Origin: Nostoc linckia NIES-25
GTDB lineage: Bacteria > Cyanobacteriota > Cyanobacteriia > Cyanobacteriales > Nostocaceae
DNA: 64,000 bases
Direction: 5' to 3'
Assembly (NCBI RefSeq): GCF_002368035.1
Contig: NZ_AP018222.1
Span: 372,001-436,000, forward strand
Within the stretch, counting starts at the first letter, position 1; each line of letters opens with the position of its first letter. The position numbers and the translations under genes are program-made. Below the pieces are notes generated by a model, which was given only the letters and a program-made list of their open reading frames with translations, was not told the origin of the DNA and searched no databases. Below are positions 1-9,600 of the stretch, in pieces.

Positions 1-164
1 GAGTGGAAGCGATCGCATCTGTAGGAACACAAGTACCCTACGATCCCCAACTACACCAATTGATGGACGGAACTGCACAACCTGGGGAAATAGTCAAGGT
101 ACGCTACACTGGTTACCTTCAAGGTGACAAGCTGCTTTATAGAGCCAAAGTAAGTCCTGTGTGA
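1..164 (+). CDS. C-terminal end of a GrpE-like protein (partial)
   Basis: Only the last 53 residues are present; the gene begins before the window. The frame is open from base 3 to the TGA at 162-164. The visible tail has VPYDP..HQL, then a PGE.VKVRYTGYL..DKLLYRAKV pattern. This resembles the C-terminal beta domain of GrpE nucleotide-exchange factors, where a VPYDP..H stretch and a final RxAxV strand are typical. If so, it would help DnaK release ADP. The family call rests on this short tail alone. The start, the length and the dimerising coiled coil cannot be seen. Confidence 0.5.
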   Translation, partial: VEAIASVGTQVPYDPQLHQLMDGTAQPGEIVKVRYTGYLQGDKLLYRAKVSPV

Positions 165-170
165 AAGGGA

Positions 171-350
171 TTGGTGACTGGGGACTGGGAATTGGGGAAG
201 TCTGGGGAGTATGGGAACAGAGGGGGGAAAGATTTCTTCCCCATCCTCTCTTCCTGCTTGCCCCATGCCCACTCCCCAATCACCAGTACCCAATCACCAG
301 CCCCCAATCACCAGTCCCCAATCACCAGTCCCCAGTCCCCACTCCCCACG
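171..350. repeat. G-rich/C-rich intergenic repeat, imperfect long hairpin
   Basis: A left arm of GGGGACTGGGA-type units (171-225) is followed by a right arm of tandem CCCCAATCACCAGT units (270-350) that is roughly complementary. This is the low-complexity repeat seen in many gaps of this window. Small ORFs read through it on both strands are translation of repeat units and are not genes. Confidence 0.75.
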
Positions 351-410
351 GTCTGTTGAGCAAGTCAGGAATTATAAGTTAACAGTGGGGAGTTATAAAT
401 CATAAATTCT

Positions 411-463
411 CAGTTTTAGTATTGTCTGTTGAGAAATAACAGACACGGGGAATACTAAAACAG
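411..463. repeat. 53-nt hairpin upstream of the sensor kinase
   Basis: CAGTTTTAGTAT at 411-422 pairs with ATACTAAAACAG at 452-463 (one mismatch). TGTCTGTT at 423-430 pairs exactly with AACAGACA at 438-445 around a 7-nt loop. Six extra bases bulge at 446-451. It lies 75 bp before the kinase start and lacks a following T-run, so it could be a leader structure or a small mobile palindrome rather than a terminator. Confidence 0.6.
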
Positions 464-538
464 CAGAAGCGATGCCTCAGATAACTTTTTTGAGAGGGAA
501 GGTGCATCTAAACTCCAGTTACAAACAGGACTTAGGGT

Positions 539-2557
539 ATGGAAAAGGACAACAAAACAAATGAGTTCCCCAATCAATTATGGGAACTCGTCAGCACTTG
601 TCCAGTTAAAAACCAACAGGAAAATGTTTCTATTGCCTTTTTATTGCAAATTGTTAACGATATCAAGAAGCTTCAACGAACCCACGAGGGACTCCAGCAA
701 GCTTATGCACAACTAGAAAGACAAGTAGAAGAACGGACTCAAGAATTAATCAAAACTAACGAGGCACTACAAGCTGAGATTGCTCAACGGCAACAAGTAG
801 AAGCAGAATTAATGCTTTACAAGCAAGCCCTAGAAAGCTCCAGCGATGCTATTGGCATAGCGGATGCTGCGGGTAATCACATCTACCAAAATTCGGCATT
901 TTCCAAATTGTATGAATGTAAAACTGTGCAGGACTTCATGAAATTTGGGGGCTTTTCTGCTGTGTTTACTAACTTGGCAGTTGCCAAGGAGATATGGCAA
1001 GTTACTATTTCGGGCAAGCCCTGGATAGGTGAAGTTGAGCAACAGTCGGCTACTGGTCGGATTATGCAGACTTTCCTCAGGTCTTATTCTCTGAAAGATT
1101 CCACAGGTGAGAACGTTGGTTTTGTTGGTGCAATTACTGATATCACCGAACGTAAACTGGCACAATTGCAACTCCAAGAGAAAGAGCAATTTCTCCGCAC
1201 TGTCTACGAGGGATCTGAACATCTGATATTTGTAGTGGATGTTCTAGAAGATGGTGACTTTCGCTTCGCAGATTGGAATCTAGCCACAGAACGTATCGTT
1301 GGTTTGAGCGGCGCACAAGTAAAAGGTAAAACACCAGACGATATACTCGGTGTTGTGGAGGGTGCAGCAGTTCGTCAGAGATATATAACTTGTCTGGAAG
1401 CAGGTAAGGCTATTACCTACGAAGAATGCTTGAATTTTAAAGGTGAAGAAATTTGGTCGCTAACTACGATTAATCCGCTCAAAGACAGTAAGGGTAGAAT
1501 TTATCGGTTGGTGGGAACAACGGTTCATATCACTGAGCGTATACGAGCAGAAACTCAGTTAAAGCAGCAGGCACAAGACTTAGAAAAAGCCCTCAATGAA
1601 CTCCAGCAAACTCAAATGCAGCTTGTCCAAAGTGAGAAGATGTCAGGTTTGGGACAATTAGTAGCGGGTATTGCTCATGAAATCAATAACCCTGTGAATT
1701 TCATTTACGGCAATCTCACCCATGCCAACGACTACATTCAACACCTAGTGCAATTCATTCGGCTCTATCAGCAACTCCATCCCCATCCCATATCTGAAAT
1801 TGAAGAATTAGCAGCAGAGATTGACTTAGAATTTTTGATAGAGGATTTGCCCAAACTCCTCAACTCAATGAAGATTGGGGCCCAACGAATTCGAGAGATT
1901 GTTTTATCCTTACGTAATTTCTCTCGCATGGATGAAGCTGATATGAAAGAAGTAAATATCCATGAGGGAATCGATAGTACTCTGATGATTCTGGAACATC
2001 GGATCAAGGCTACATCTAACCGTCCTGCCATTCAAATTGTCAAAGAATACAGTAATTTACCTTTAGTGGAATGCTATGCAGGGCAACTCAATCAGGTATT
2101 TATGAATATTTTGGCAAATGCGATCGATGCTTTAGAGGAGGCAATAGGGAATGGTGAATGGAGAGTAGGGAGTGGGGAGATGGGGAGCAGGGAGTTCTTA
2201 GCAGAGGAGAAAGAGCTAATTTTTCATTCTCCCCCTTGCCCCCTGCCTCCTGCCCCTCTGCCTCTTGTACCCCATGCCCTATGCGTAATTCCGACGATTC
2301 GCATTCATACTGAACTCACCAAGGAAAAACAAGTTGTTATTCGCATTGCTGACAATGGATTGGGAATACCGAAGGAAGTGAAACAGCGACTTTTTGACCC
2401 GTTCTTTAGTACTAAGCCCATTGGTAAAGGCACTGGCATGGGTTTGTCTATTAGCTACCAAATTATTTCACAAAAGCATGGTGGGAGCTTAGGATGCATT
2501 TCGCAGCCAGGAAATGGGGCTGAATTTGTGGTTACTATTCCTCTGAGCCAAAAATAA
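539..2557 (+). CDS. PAS-domain sensor histidine kinase with repeat insertion
   Basis: This is a 672-residue soluble kinase with no membrane segment. In order it has an N-terminal coiled coil (about 45-95), two PAS domains (about 95-215 and 220-345), a second coiled coil, a HisKA dimerisation domain with the phospho-acceptor His near residue 379 in GIAHEINNPVNF, and a HATPase_c domain. The N box (NQVFMNILANAIDAL) comes before, and DNGLGIP plus GKGTGMGLS come after, a 45-residue low-complexity segment that is absent from typical relatives. No receiver domain is fused and no response regulator is adjacent; the next gene encodes a STAS protein. The GIAHEINNP subclass is very common in cyanobacteria, so the signal sensed cannot be predicted. 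The ATG at 539 follows a TTAGGGT stretch, which is a weak ribosome site. Confidence 0.9.
   Translation: MEKDNKTNEFPNQLWELVSTCPVKNQQENVSIAFLLQIVNDIKKLQRTHEGLQQAYAQLERQVEERTQELIKTNEALQAEIAQRQQVEAELMLYKQALESSSDAIGIADAAGNHIYQNSAFSKLYECKTVQDFMKFGGFSAVFTNLAVAKEIWQVTISGKPWIGEVEQQSATGRIMQTFLRSYSLKDSTGENVGFVGAITDITERKLAQLQLQEKEQFLRTVYEGSEHLIFVVDVLEDGDFRFADWNLATERIVGLSGAQVKGKTPDDILGVVEGAAVRQRYITCLEAGKAITYEECLNFKGEEIWSLTTINPLKDSKGRIYRLVGTTVHITERIRAETQLKQQAQDLEKALNELQQTQMQLVQSEKMSGLGQLVAGIAHEINNPVNFIYGNLTHANDYIQHLVQFIRLYQQLHPHPISEIEELAAEIDLEFLIEDLPKLLNSMKIGAQRIREIVLSLRNFSRMDEADMKEVNIHEGIDSTLMILEHRIKATSNRPAIQIVKEYSNLPLVECYAGQLNQVFMNILANAIDALEEAIGNGEWRVGSGEMGSREFLAEEKELIFHSPPCPLPPAPLPLVPHALCVIPTIRIHTELTKEKQVVIRIADNGLGIPKEVKQRLFDPFFSTKPIGKGTGMGLSISYQIISQKHGGSLGCISQPGNGAEFVVTIPLSQK
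2149..2285. repeat. Repeat inserted in frame in the kinase ATPase domain
   Basis: GGGAGTGGGGAGATGGGGAG-type units, then CCCCCTTGCCCCCTGCCTCC-type units, form the same inverted G-rich/C-rich repeat found in gaps. Here it lies between the N and G1 boxes of the histidine kinase. It adds about 45 codons with no stop or frameshift. Confidence 0.75.
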
Positions 2558-2957
2558 ATTACTAACTTCATGGCAGAAAGCGATTTAATTTGTATGTTTG
2601 AGCTTGGCGTTAACCTAAATCAAAATTATTGGCTTTAGTTTTTCAAATTGGAACTTGAATTCATCGAATTATGTAGATTATTAGACATAAATAAAGTAAA
2701 TGACAGCTATAACAATTTATCAATCTTTTAAATAAATTCAACATGTTTCTAAATAATATTATTAAATTGTGAGTAGTTTAATATTTTTATAAAAATTTAT
2801 ACAAAGACATTTTAGAGCGATCGCTATTTTGATTAAATAAACAACCAACAGCCAATATTTATTAAAATTTCAGTTATGAATTTCAAAAAATGAACGATTT
2901 AGCAACATTGATTTGGATTCTTTATTTTTAGATAGTTAAAAAATCTTCCTATGGGTA

Positions 2958-2963
2958 TATAAT
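2958..2963 (+). promoter_or_regulatory. Possible -10 box of the STAS gene
   Basis: A TATAAT lies 45 bp before the ATG of the STAS gene, in the AT-rich 450-bp spacer 2558-3007. A poor -35 (TTAAAA near 2935) is the best candidate upstream. Nothing else was recognised in this spacer. Confidence 0.35.
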
Positions 2964-3007
2964 AGCAAAATCCAAACAACATTTACACAAATCAGCGTGA
3001 AATAATT

Positions 3008-3334
3008 ATGAAAGAAGAAGTCAAAGTTATTAAACTCAGTGGGAGTCTGAACTCCACAACTTCACAAGAATTTAGGCAAAATATTACTAAAATTCTCGAA
3101 GTTGGCGTGAAAACTGTTTTACTTGATTTTCAAGATGTAACTTTTATGGATAGTTCGGGTTTGGGAGCTTTAGTCTTAGCTTTCAAAACCTTGAGAGCAG
3201 CAGATATTCAGCTTGTTATCTGTTCAATTAATGAGCAAGTCAGGATACTATTTGAATTGACTAATATGGATAAGATATTTGAAATATTTCCTACCCAAGA
3301 AGCCTTTAATCAGGTTTTATTGTCCAAAAATTAA
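3008..3334 (+). CDS. STAS-domain anti-sigma factor antagonist
   Basis: The protein is 108 residues, the usual size of a single SpoIIAA/RsbV-type STAS domain. It keeps the phosphorylation-site motif in FMDSSGLGALVLAFK (Ser near residue 55) and the beta-alpha pattern before and after it. In known partner-switching systems an anti-sigma kinase phosphorylates this Ser, and a PP2C phosphatase removes the phosphate so that the STAS protein can bind the kinase. The gene facing it encodes exactly such a phosphatase. The two stop codons abut with no base between them. No RsbW-type kinase is in view, so the partner must be elsewhere. Confidence 0.88.
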   Translation: MKEEVKVIKLSGSLNSTTSQEFRQNITKILEVGVKTVLLDFQDVTFMDSSGLGALVLAFKTLRAADIQLVICSINEQVRILFELTNMDKIFEIFPTQEAFNQVLLSKN

Positions 3335-4471
3335 TTAATCAAATTTAACTTGCAAAATAGATAAGTCATCATCAAAACCATCTTTGGAGTTGAGAGCGAT
3401 TAAATAACTCAGTACCTGTTCGAGTTGGCTATCAACAGAGTTCTGTAAGCTAACTAGTAGCTGAATAAAAGCATCTAAACTCCAAAGTGTGCCATCTGAT
3501 TTAGTGATTTCATAAGCACCGTCGCTAAAAATATAAAGGGTACTGAATTTTTCAATATTGCAAAACGCATCAATATATTTTGCTTCTGGAAACATCCCAA
3601 CTGGCATACCGGGGGTTTTCAAGAGTTTAATTTCGGATTTTCTGGGAGATGCGCCGGTGATTAAAACTGCTGGTGGATGACCTGCACTAGCATAAATTAA
3701 CTGGCGATTGATTCGGTTGTAAACTCCGTACCAGATTGTAAAGTACTTGTCATTTTGATAATTCATCTGAAAGGTATCATTCAAGGCCTTTAAGACATCA
3801 CTAGGTTGATAGTAATTGAGACTTTTGAGGGCACGAGAACGAAGCAAATTCATCACGGAAACCGAGGGAAGAGTCGCTTTGAGTCCGTGTCCAGCAGTAT
3901 CTAATAAATAAATTGCTAAATAATCAGCATCAAGCCAGTAATAATCGAAACAGTCACCGCCGAGTTGTCGTGAAGGAATGAATCGAAAATTGATGTTGAA
4001 GGGTTCAGTCATGGGAAAAGGCAGGAGCGATCGCACATATTCTGCGGCTTCTGACATTTCTGATTCTAAAAGCAACTTTTGAGTCTGCAAATCTCTACTT
4101 AATTGATGCAAGCGTAATCCTGCTCTTACCCTTGCTTGCAATTCATTGTGTTCAATGGGTTTGGAAATAAAATCATCAGCACCAGCATCTAATCCTTTAA
4201 CACAATCGGCAACGGAATCTAATGATGTTAATAAAATAAAAAATGTGGTGGAAAATTTAGGGTCTGTTTTAATACGGTGGCAGACCTCCAGACCATTCAA
4301 CCCCGGCATGATCCAATCACAAATAATTAGTGCTGGATGGCAAGCCAGCGCCTTTTCTATTCCCTCCTCGCCGCTACTGGCAGCAATTACTTCATACCCC
4401 TGTTTTTCCAACATCCTTTTCAGGAGTATTTTTATTGAAGGATCGTCATCAATTATTAGTATTTGATACAT
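3335..4471 (-). CDS. Response regulator with SpoIIE/PP2C phosphatase output
   Basis: A receiver domain occupies residues 1-120 (LIIDDDP, phospho-acceptor Asp in IICDWIMPG, Lys in FISKPI). A short coiled coil follows, then a SpoIIE/RsbU-type PP2C domain to the end with metal-binding motifs LGGDCFDY and DTAGHGLKA and a late DDDLS. It should dephosphorylate a STAS antagonist when its receiver is phosphorylated. Convergent with, and touching, the STAS gene. The ATG at 4471 is preferred; an upstream TTG would add six residues. At 378 residues the length is normal for a REC-SpoIIE protein. Confidence 0.9.
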   Translation of the reverse strand: MYQILIIDDDPSIKILLKRMLEKQGYEVIAASSGEEGIEKALACHPALIICDWIMPGLNGLEVCHRIKTDPKFSTTFFILLTSLDSVADCVKGLDAGADDFISKPIEHNELQARVRAGLRLHQLSRDLQTQKLLLESEMSEAAEYVRSLLPFPMTEPFNINFRFIPSRQLGGDCFDYYWLDADYLAIYLLDTAGHGLKATLPSVSVMNLLRSRALKSLNYYQPSDVLKALNDTFQMNYQNDKYFTIWYGVYNRINRQLIYASAGHPPAVLITGASPRKSEIKLLKTPGMPVGMFPEAKYIDAFCNIEKFSTLYIFSDGAYEITKSDGTLWSLDAFIQLLVSLQNSVDSQLEQVLSYLIALNSKDGFDDDLSILQVKFD

Positions 4472-4769
4472 AGAACGTTGCAGGAACAACTAATTAAAAA
4501 TTTGCTCTCAATATAGAAAAATAAACTCTCATCTGAACTACTTCTTTAATGCTCGAAGAAAACCTAATTTGTTCGCTAACTGCAAAAAACAGCCAGTACG
4601 GTCTTTTTGGTCTCTAAAATGAGCTATTGCCGTCGTAACGAAGACGAAAAAATAGATAGGTAATATGGCAATCAAAATTTAGTAATATATTAGTAATATC
4701 GCTGTATTAATACTACTAACATATTTTGATTTTTCCGTCGAATTTATGATTTTTTAAAGTCATAAAAGA

Positions 4770-5537
4770 TTATGGAGGTGCAAGCGGATTCAGCCACAGG
4801 AGAATGCTGGTTTTTAGCTGATTCAAGTCGCGGTATGCTTCTTGCTTGAACCATTGCCCCAAGGCATCAAAGGGAGTGAAAGATGTTCCAGTTTGCCATT
4901 TGATGTCTTGGCCTAAAGGTGTTGTGTGATTTCCTGGTAAAGTTTGTGCTGTCACCATTTCACCAAAGCGTTCTTGCAAGATTTTGGTTAAAGCTGCTGA
5001 TTGGTCGATGGTGTCGTTGCTAAATTTTATTAATAAATTACGTCGGATATTGTATCGCTCTAGAACAAGTCTGTTAGTTTCCAATGGTGAGGGAGTAAAC
5101 TCGATTGCAAAAGTAGAATTGAATTGTTCTACTAAGGGAATGGCTTCTTTAGCAGCGTAGTTGTTGAAGGATATTAAAATATTGCCTGCGCGTTCAATTT
5201 CAAAGAGGCTACCTATTAATAAGTGAAGTTTACAGCCCATACTATGCCCAACGCCGTAAATGGGGAAGTAAAGCTTGCGTAATGCCCCAGAGTCATGTAA
5301 GCGTTCGAGGGTGCGGTCAAAGTTGAGCAACACGGATTTGGCGATCGCTGTATGATCCAAGGTATTGACGAAAGGCGTGGCAATGACAACGTAACCCTTA
5401 CTTGCCAATTGTTCCAGTAGCCAGCGATAAGTGAGGTGCGGTGCAGTGGCGACGAAAGCACCTCCTAGAAAATGGATGATACCTATGGGATTTCGGGGAA
5501 TGACTACCCAGTTACCTCTAACTTCTTTCCAGTCCAT
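4770..5537 (-). CDS. DUF1350 family alpha/beta-hydrolase-like protein
   Basis: About 255 residues from the ATG at 5537; a GTG seven codons upstream is possible, but family members begin with a MxWxEVxGNWV-like sequence as here. The N-terminus has GIIHFLGGAFVATAPHLTYRW, the oxyanion-type loop of the DUF1350 family. A GHSMGCKLH nucleophile-elbow pattern lies near residue 105. The family is common in cyanobacteria and plant plastids, and its substrate is unknown. It is an isolated gene with large gaps on both sides. Confidence 0.8.
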   Translation of the reverse strand: MDWKEVRGNWVVIPRNPIGIIHFLGGAFVATAPHLTYRWLLEQLASKGYVVIATPFVNTLDHTAIAKSVLLNFDRTLERLHDSGALRKLYFPIYGVGHSMGCKLHLLIGSLFEIERAGNILISFNNYAAKEAIPLVEQFNSTFAIEFTPSPLETNRLVLERYNIRRNLLIKFSNDTIDQSAALTKILQERFGEMVTAQTLPGNHTTPLGQDIKWQTGTSFTPFDALGQWFKQEAYRDLNQLKTSILLWLNPLAPP

Positions 5538-5736
5538 GCCGATAAGCGATCGCTTCACGAATAATATTTATGTTAGACCGGGGATTGCAACCGTGGGAAG
5601 GATTATCGAAAAAGCCTTGGGGCTTTAACGTGCAACAGCGTATATGGACTTCCAAATAAAAAAGCTATCGAACTACTAGGTGAACGCGTAGCCTCTCGTA
5701 CAGAAGAATCGTAGACTGTGGGTAAGTCCTATATTT

Positions 5737-6513
5737 TTAACGCTGACTCTGTAATTTTTTCATTTCATGTTGTACATCTAATGCAATTTGTAATGCTTCG
5801 TTGAGTAACCTTCCATGCTCGGTAGCCTGCTCGTGTACTTGCATGGCTGTTAAAGTTGCTAAATTATTGGCAAATAATTCTGTATTACTGAGAATAAAGT
5901 TTTTATTTTCCCTCAATATCCTTTCTGTCTTCAAAGCGCGAACTAAGTCAGTTTTTGTAAGTTTCAACGCTTCGATTACGCTGTCTCTTTGCTTGATAAC
6001 TACTTCTGGGTTACCAGCTTCTTCTATTTGGTCATTAATATCTATTGCTTTAATAATAGCATTATATCTATTCACCTCGCTTAAAAGGATTCGTAGAGAA
6101 TTATTCATATTTTTTTTGACTAATTTAGTTCTGCCTTTCCAAATTAGATATAAGATACTTTGTGTTAATCCACCAACCCAAAGCCCTAAAACAAGTAAGA
6201 ATACCCAAGACGGGATTGTTATCCAGGAAACAAATATTTTGAGGACTAAATCAAATAAAATATAAGTAAAAACAAATGTAGAAAATCCAATAAATATTAC
6301 AGTTGCGCCTTCGGAACCTTTGATTTTATCTATATATGTTTTTCCGAATTTTAGCAAGATATTTGTAATAATTAACAGATCCTCATTGACAGGTAAATTA
6401 GTCAAATTTTGCAGTTCATTGTGACTAATTTCCAAGCCCTGTAAATCATCCCGCACAGCTTTCAAATCCTTGCAAGAATAGTTATTTACAGCAGTTTTCA
6501 GGTATTTGGCCAC
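5737..6513 (-). CDS. Hypothetical membrane protein with two central helices
   Basis: 258 residues, family not recognised. The first 85 residues are charged and helical. Two hydrophobic helices follow (about 89-115 and 120-145, separated by SWITIPSW), then a cytoplasmic-like helical tail that ends in a heptad-rich stretch (HEMKKLQSQ). The start appears to be a GTG; an upstream ATG is out of frame. Codon use is AT-rich like its surroundings. It could be a signalling or scaffold protein, but nothing supports a specific role. The 308-bp gap on its far side (6514-6821) holds no recognisable feature. Confidence 0.6.
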   Translation of the reverse strand: MAKYLKTAVNNYSCKDLKAVRDDLQGLEISHNELQNLTNLPVNEDLLIITNILLKFGKTYIDKIKGSEGATVIFIGFSTFVFTYILFDLVLKIFVSWITIPSWVFLLVLGLWVGGLTQSILYLIWKGRTKLVKKNMNNSLRILLSEVNRYNAIIKAIDINDQIEEAGNPEVVIKQRDSVIEALKLTKTDLVRALKTERILRENKNFILSNTELFANNLATLTAMQVHEQATEHGRLLNEALQIALDVQHEMKKLQSQR

Positions 6514-6821
6514 GGTTGAGAGAGGTCATGGCTAGTGGTGTAGTTCAATTACTTGAAAAGCGCTGTAATCTACTATAGCAATCAAATTTCTAAAATGCTA
6601 AAGGAGCGGGTATTTTGTCCAAAGTTTTTAAGTAAATTAATACTGATAGCAAGGAACAGGGCTGGGGCAACAGGCAACAGGCAAAGAAAATCTTTTGATG
6701 TCAGGCTTTTACGAGCAGTTTATGTCCTAAACTATGCTCGCTCTGCTATATCTACGAGTCAGGATTTTTTTGTACAATATGATACTCTTTGATTGTAATA
6801 ATTAAATAAATTAATTGGGCT

Positions 6822-8726
6822 TTAACTGACCTTTGGAGAAGATTGTTTTTGTTTTGAATTGCCACGTTGAGGATTTAAAAATGGCGGGATGGGACAGTCT
6901 AATGTCATGGCGATCGCTCTTAATAAATCTGCTTCAGAGGGAGTAACTTTATTATCTAAGAGTACTGTGTGGGCGCAGGCATCAATAATAGCTTGCTTGA
7001 GTTTGGGACTAGCAAGCTGAAGGCGTTCGATACTTTTCTTGAGTTCAGAAAAATTACAAGGAACTGGTGTGTCTGGTTTTTCTTGTTCTCCGGCTTTGGG
7101 AAGTCGAAAAACTCCAGAACGAAAAGCATAAGCTATGGCATCGGGTTCGGTATGTCCTACACGTGCGAGTGTCGATAGTATTAAGATGCTATCCGGCCAA
7201 ATTTGTTCGATAGTGGTGAATTCTACCGTTATGGCTGATGTAGGATTAATACAAGGTTGGAGACGATGCCATAGTATTAATTGCAACACGAAATCCCACA
7301 ATGATAAATTGCCTTTGGCTTTCACTAAACCATGAACGCATTTGCACAACCTTTGGCATTCCTTGGCGGAATTTTGGCGCAATGCGGGTACTGTCAAATC
7401 TACAAGTGGCAAGCGAATGCTGGGATCTAACTGGCTAATTTCGCTACTCAATTCCAGAGTTTTTTCTACCAACTCTGTGGGCTGCACTTGGCGCAACCAA
7501 GCAATTTGACGTTCTTGGACTTCCAGATTTTCCGTATCTAACGCTAGCGCAAAAGCGATCGCCTTTGCACTCCCCTGCTCCCGCACGCTTAAACGCAAAG
7601 ATTCTGGCAACTGGGACAACAGCCCTTGAGCGTGGGTAAAATGCTCTGGTGCAACGGTTCCCACCTGGTTGACTACCTGTTGTGGCGTGGCGTTAGCACC
7701 ACCAGCAAAGCCCATTGCTAAAGATTCCTGGGAACCGGTGCGATGGCGAGATGGCATTGTTGGTAAATTGCTAACGTTCACACCCCCAACACGACGGATA
7801 CGTTCAGCTAAAGGTGGGTGGGTAGAAAACATATCTTCCCAGAAAGAAGGGTTGAGGGCATTGCCGAAGAACATATGACTGGCGGCTTCTGCACCCGGTG
7901 AAATCAAACGCGAATCCATTCGTTCGAGTTTTTGGAAGACTCCCGTAAGTCCATTGGGGTTGCGAGTGAACTGTACGGCGGAAGCATCGGCGAGAAATTC
8001 CCGTTGGCGAGAGACAGCGGCTTTAATCAAGCGTCCGCAAAGTAAGCCGATACCGCCAATTGCCATTAATGCTAAACCAAATGCCCACAAAGGCAAACCT
8101 TTATCTTCGCGGGAACCACCACGAAGCCGCCATAGCAATTCCCCAGTTAAATAAATAAACAAAATTCCGTGTAGCAGTCCCACCAAACGCAAATTCAGCC
8201 GCATATCTCCATTAAGAATGTGACTGAATTCATGGCCGATGACTCCTTGGAGTTCATCGCGGTTGAGGTGTTGCAAAGTCCCACGGGTAACTCCAATGAC
8301 GGCATCATTGGGCGTAAATCCCGCAGCAAAAGCATTAATGCTGGTTTCTCTTTCCAAAAGATAAACTTCTGGGACAGAAATTCCAGAAGCGATCGCCATT
8401 TCCTCGACAATATTTAATAGTTGTCTTCCTTGTTCGTCGGCGGTTTCTGGGAGTAAAAGTCTTCCCCCCAACTCCTGGGCAATTACACTTCCTCCCTCAC
8501 GGAGACAGGCAATTTTATAGACACTTCCTACAGCGATCGCAATTATTGTAATCCCAGCCACACAGAGAAATAATCCTGAATGCCACCAAATACGAGGAGC
8601 CATCCGAAACAGAAATAAAGTAGCAATGTAAATTGCTACGATCGTGACTGCGATGGATAGAGAAAACAACCCGATTAATTTTTGTGTATTTTGGCGTGCC
8701 CGATCCTGATGTTCAAAGAAATTCAT
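6822..8726 (-). CDS. M48-family zinc metalloprotease (HtpX-like)
   Basis: 634 residues. Two N-terminal membrane helices (about 18-42 and 50-72) are followed by an M48 peptidase domain. The zinc site HEFSH lies near residue 165, and the third ligand is the Glu in REFLADASAV near 240. A third and fourth hydrophobic stretch lie at about 180-225. Residues 330-630 form a long helical C-terminal region that short HtpX lacks but that is common in the longer cyanobacterial M48 proteins. HtpX enzymes cleave damaged membrane proteins. The ATG at 8726 lies six bases after the LemA stop; a GTG directly after that stop is also possible. Tight coupling indicates a lemA-M48 operon. Confidence 0.9.
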   Translation of the reverse strand: MNFFEHQDRARQNTQKLIGLFSLSIAVTIVAIYIATLFLFRMAPRIWWHSGLFLCVAGITIIAIAVGSVYKIACLREGGSVIAQELGGRLLLPETADEQGRQLLNIVEEMAIASGISVPEVYLLERETSINAFAAGFTPNDAVIGVTRGTLQHLNRDELQGVIGHEFSHILNGDMRLNLRLVGLLHGILFIYLTGELLWRLRGGSREDKGLPLWAFGLALMAIGGIGLLCGRLIKAAVSRQREFLADASAVQFTRNPNGLTGVFQKLERMDSRLISPGAEAASHMFFGNALNPSFWEDMFSTHPPLAERIRRVGGVNVSNLPTMPSRHRTGSQESLAMGFAGGANATPQQVVNQVGTVAPEHFTHAQGLLSQLPESLRLSVREQGSAKAIAFALALDTENLEVQERQIAWLRQVQPTELVEKTLELSSEISQLDPSIRLPLVDLTVPALRQNSAKECQRLCKCVHGLVKAKGNLSLWDFVLQLILWHRLQPCINPTSAITVEFTTIEQIWPDSILILSTLARVGHTEPDAIAYAFRSGVFRLPKAGEQEKPDTPVPCNFSELKKSIERLQLASPKLKQAIIDACAHTVLLDNKVTPSEADLLRAIAMTLDCPIPPFLNPQRGNSKQKQSSPKVS

Positions 8727-8732
8727 AGACAC

Positions 8733-9335
8733 CTAAAAAGACACGCGAGGAGCATTTCTCACTTCTGGATTTGCTTCGGGAAGCAATTCTGCAAGGGTAA
8801 AATTAAAAGTATTTGCTACAAGGTTGCTGGGAAAAGATTCGCTTTTGGTGTTATAAAGTGTCACAGCATCATTAAAAGCTTGACGAGCAAAAGCAATGCG
8901 GTTTTCAGTAGAAGATAGTTCTTCCATCACCTGACTGATAGAGCGATCGGCTTTCAATTCTGGATAAGATTCTGAAAGTACCATGAAGCGGCTTAACGCA
9001 CCCGCCAGCGCGGCTTCTGCATTACCCAACTGCTGCATCGCTTGGGGATCGCCAGGATTTTGTACGGCACGACTGTTAGCATTCATCGCAGAATTTCGAG
9101 CCGCAATTACAGCTTCTAAAGTTTCTCGCTCATGTTTCATATATCCCTTAGCAGTTTCCACCAAATTAGGAATTAAATCATAGCGACGCTGTAATTGAAC
9201 ATCGATTTGAGAGTAAGCATTTTTGTAGCGGTTGCGATACTTTACTAAATCGTTGTAGCCATTAATCAGAATTAGAGCAACAGTAGCAACTAAAGCCACA
9301 GCAAATATGAAAACTCCGATAGTCATAAATTTCAA
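8733..9335 (-). CDS. lemA: LemA family protein
   Basis: 200 residues: one N-terminal membrane helix (about 5-24) and then the LemA helical domain, with the characteristic YNDLV..RN..KNAYSQIDVQLQRRYDLIPNLV pattern and a later ENRIAFARQAFNDAVTLYN stretch. LemA proteins are membrane-anchored helical bundles of unclear function, often encoded with HtpX-type proteases, as here. First gene of the pair. The upstream spacer (9336-9678) holds a GCAGAGGCGCAGAGAACGC repeat and a 28-nt palindrome. Confidence 0.92.
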   Translation of the reverse strand: MKFMTIGVFIFAVALVATVALILINGYNDLVKYRNRYKNAYSQIDVQLQRRYDLIPNLVETAKGYMKHERETLEAVIAARNSAMNANSRAVQNPGDPQAMQQLGNAEAALAGALSRFMVLSESYPELKADRSISQVMEELSSTENRIAFARQAFNDAVTLYNTKSESFPSNLVANTFNFTLAELLPEANPEVRNAPRVSF

Positions 9336-9600
9336 TCCATAAAACTTGCAGAAGAGAATTCAACTATTTTGATGGGATAATCCAAATAGTTGGATATGAC
9401 AATGAGTTTACTTGTAGCAAGTTAGCTTCGTCGTCTGTAAAATTAATTACGCAACTTTACTGAGGAGATGAATTGTAAGATTTTTTAATAACCGCAGAGG
9501 CGCAGAGAACGCAGAGAGAAAGAAATACAAAGATTATTGTTTTTTAATTCTATATCTCTCCTTTGTCTTATAGCGTTTTTCAGGTAAATGAAATACATAG

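Noticed and set aside
161..405. Several short frames near the left end
   Set aside because: Translation of the CCCCAATCACCAGT repeat in three frames.
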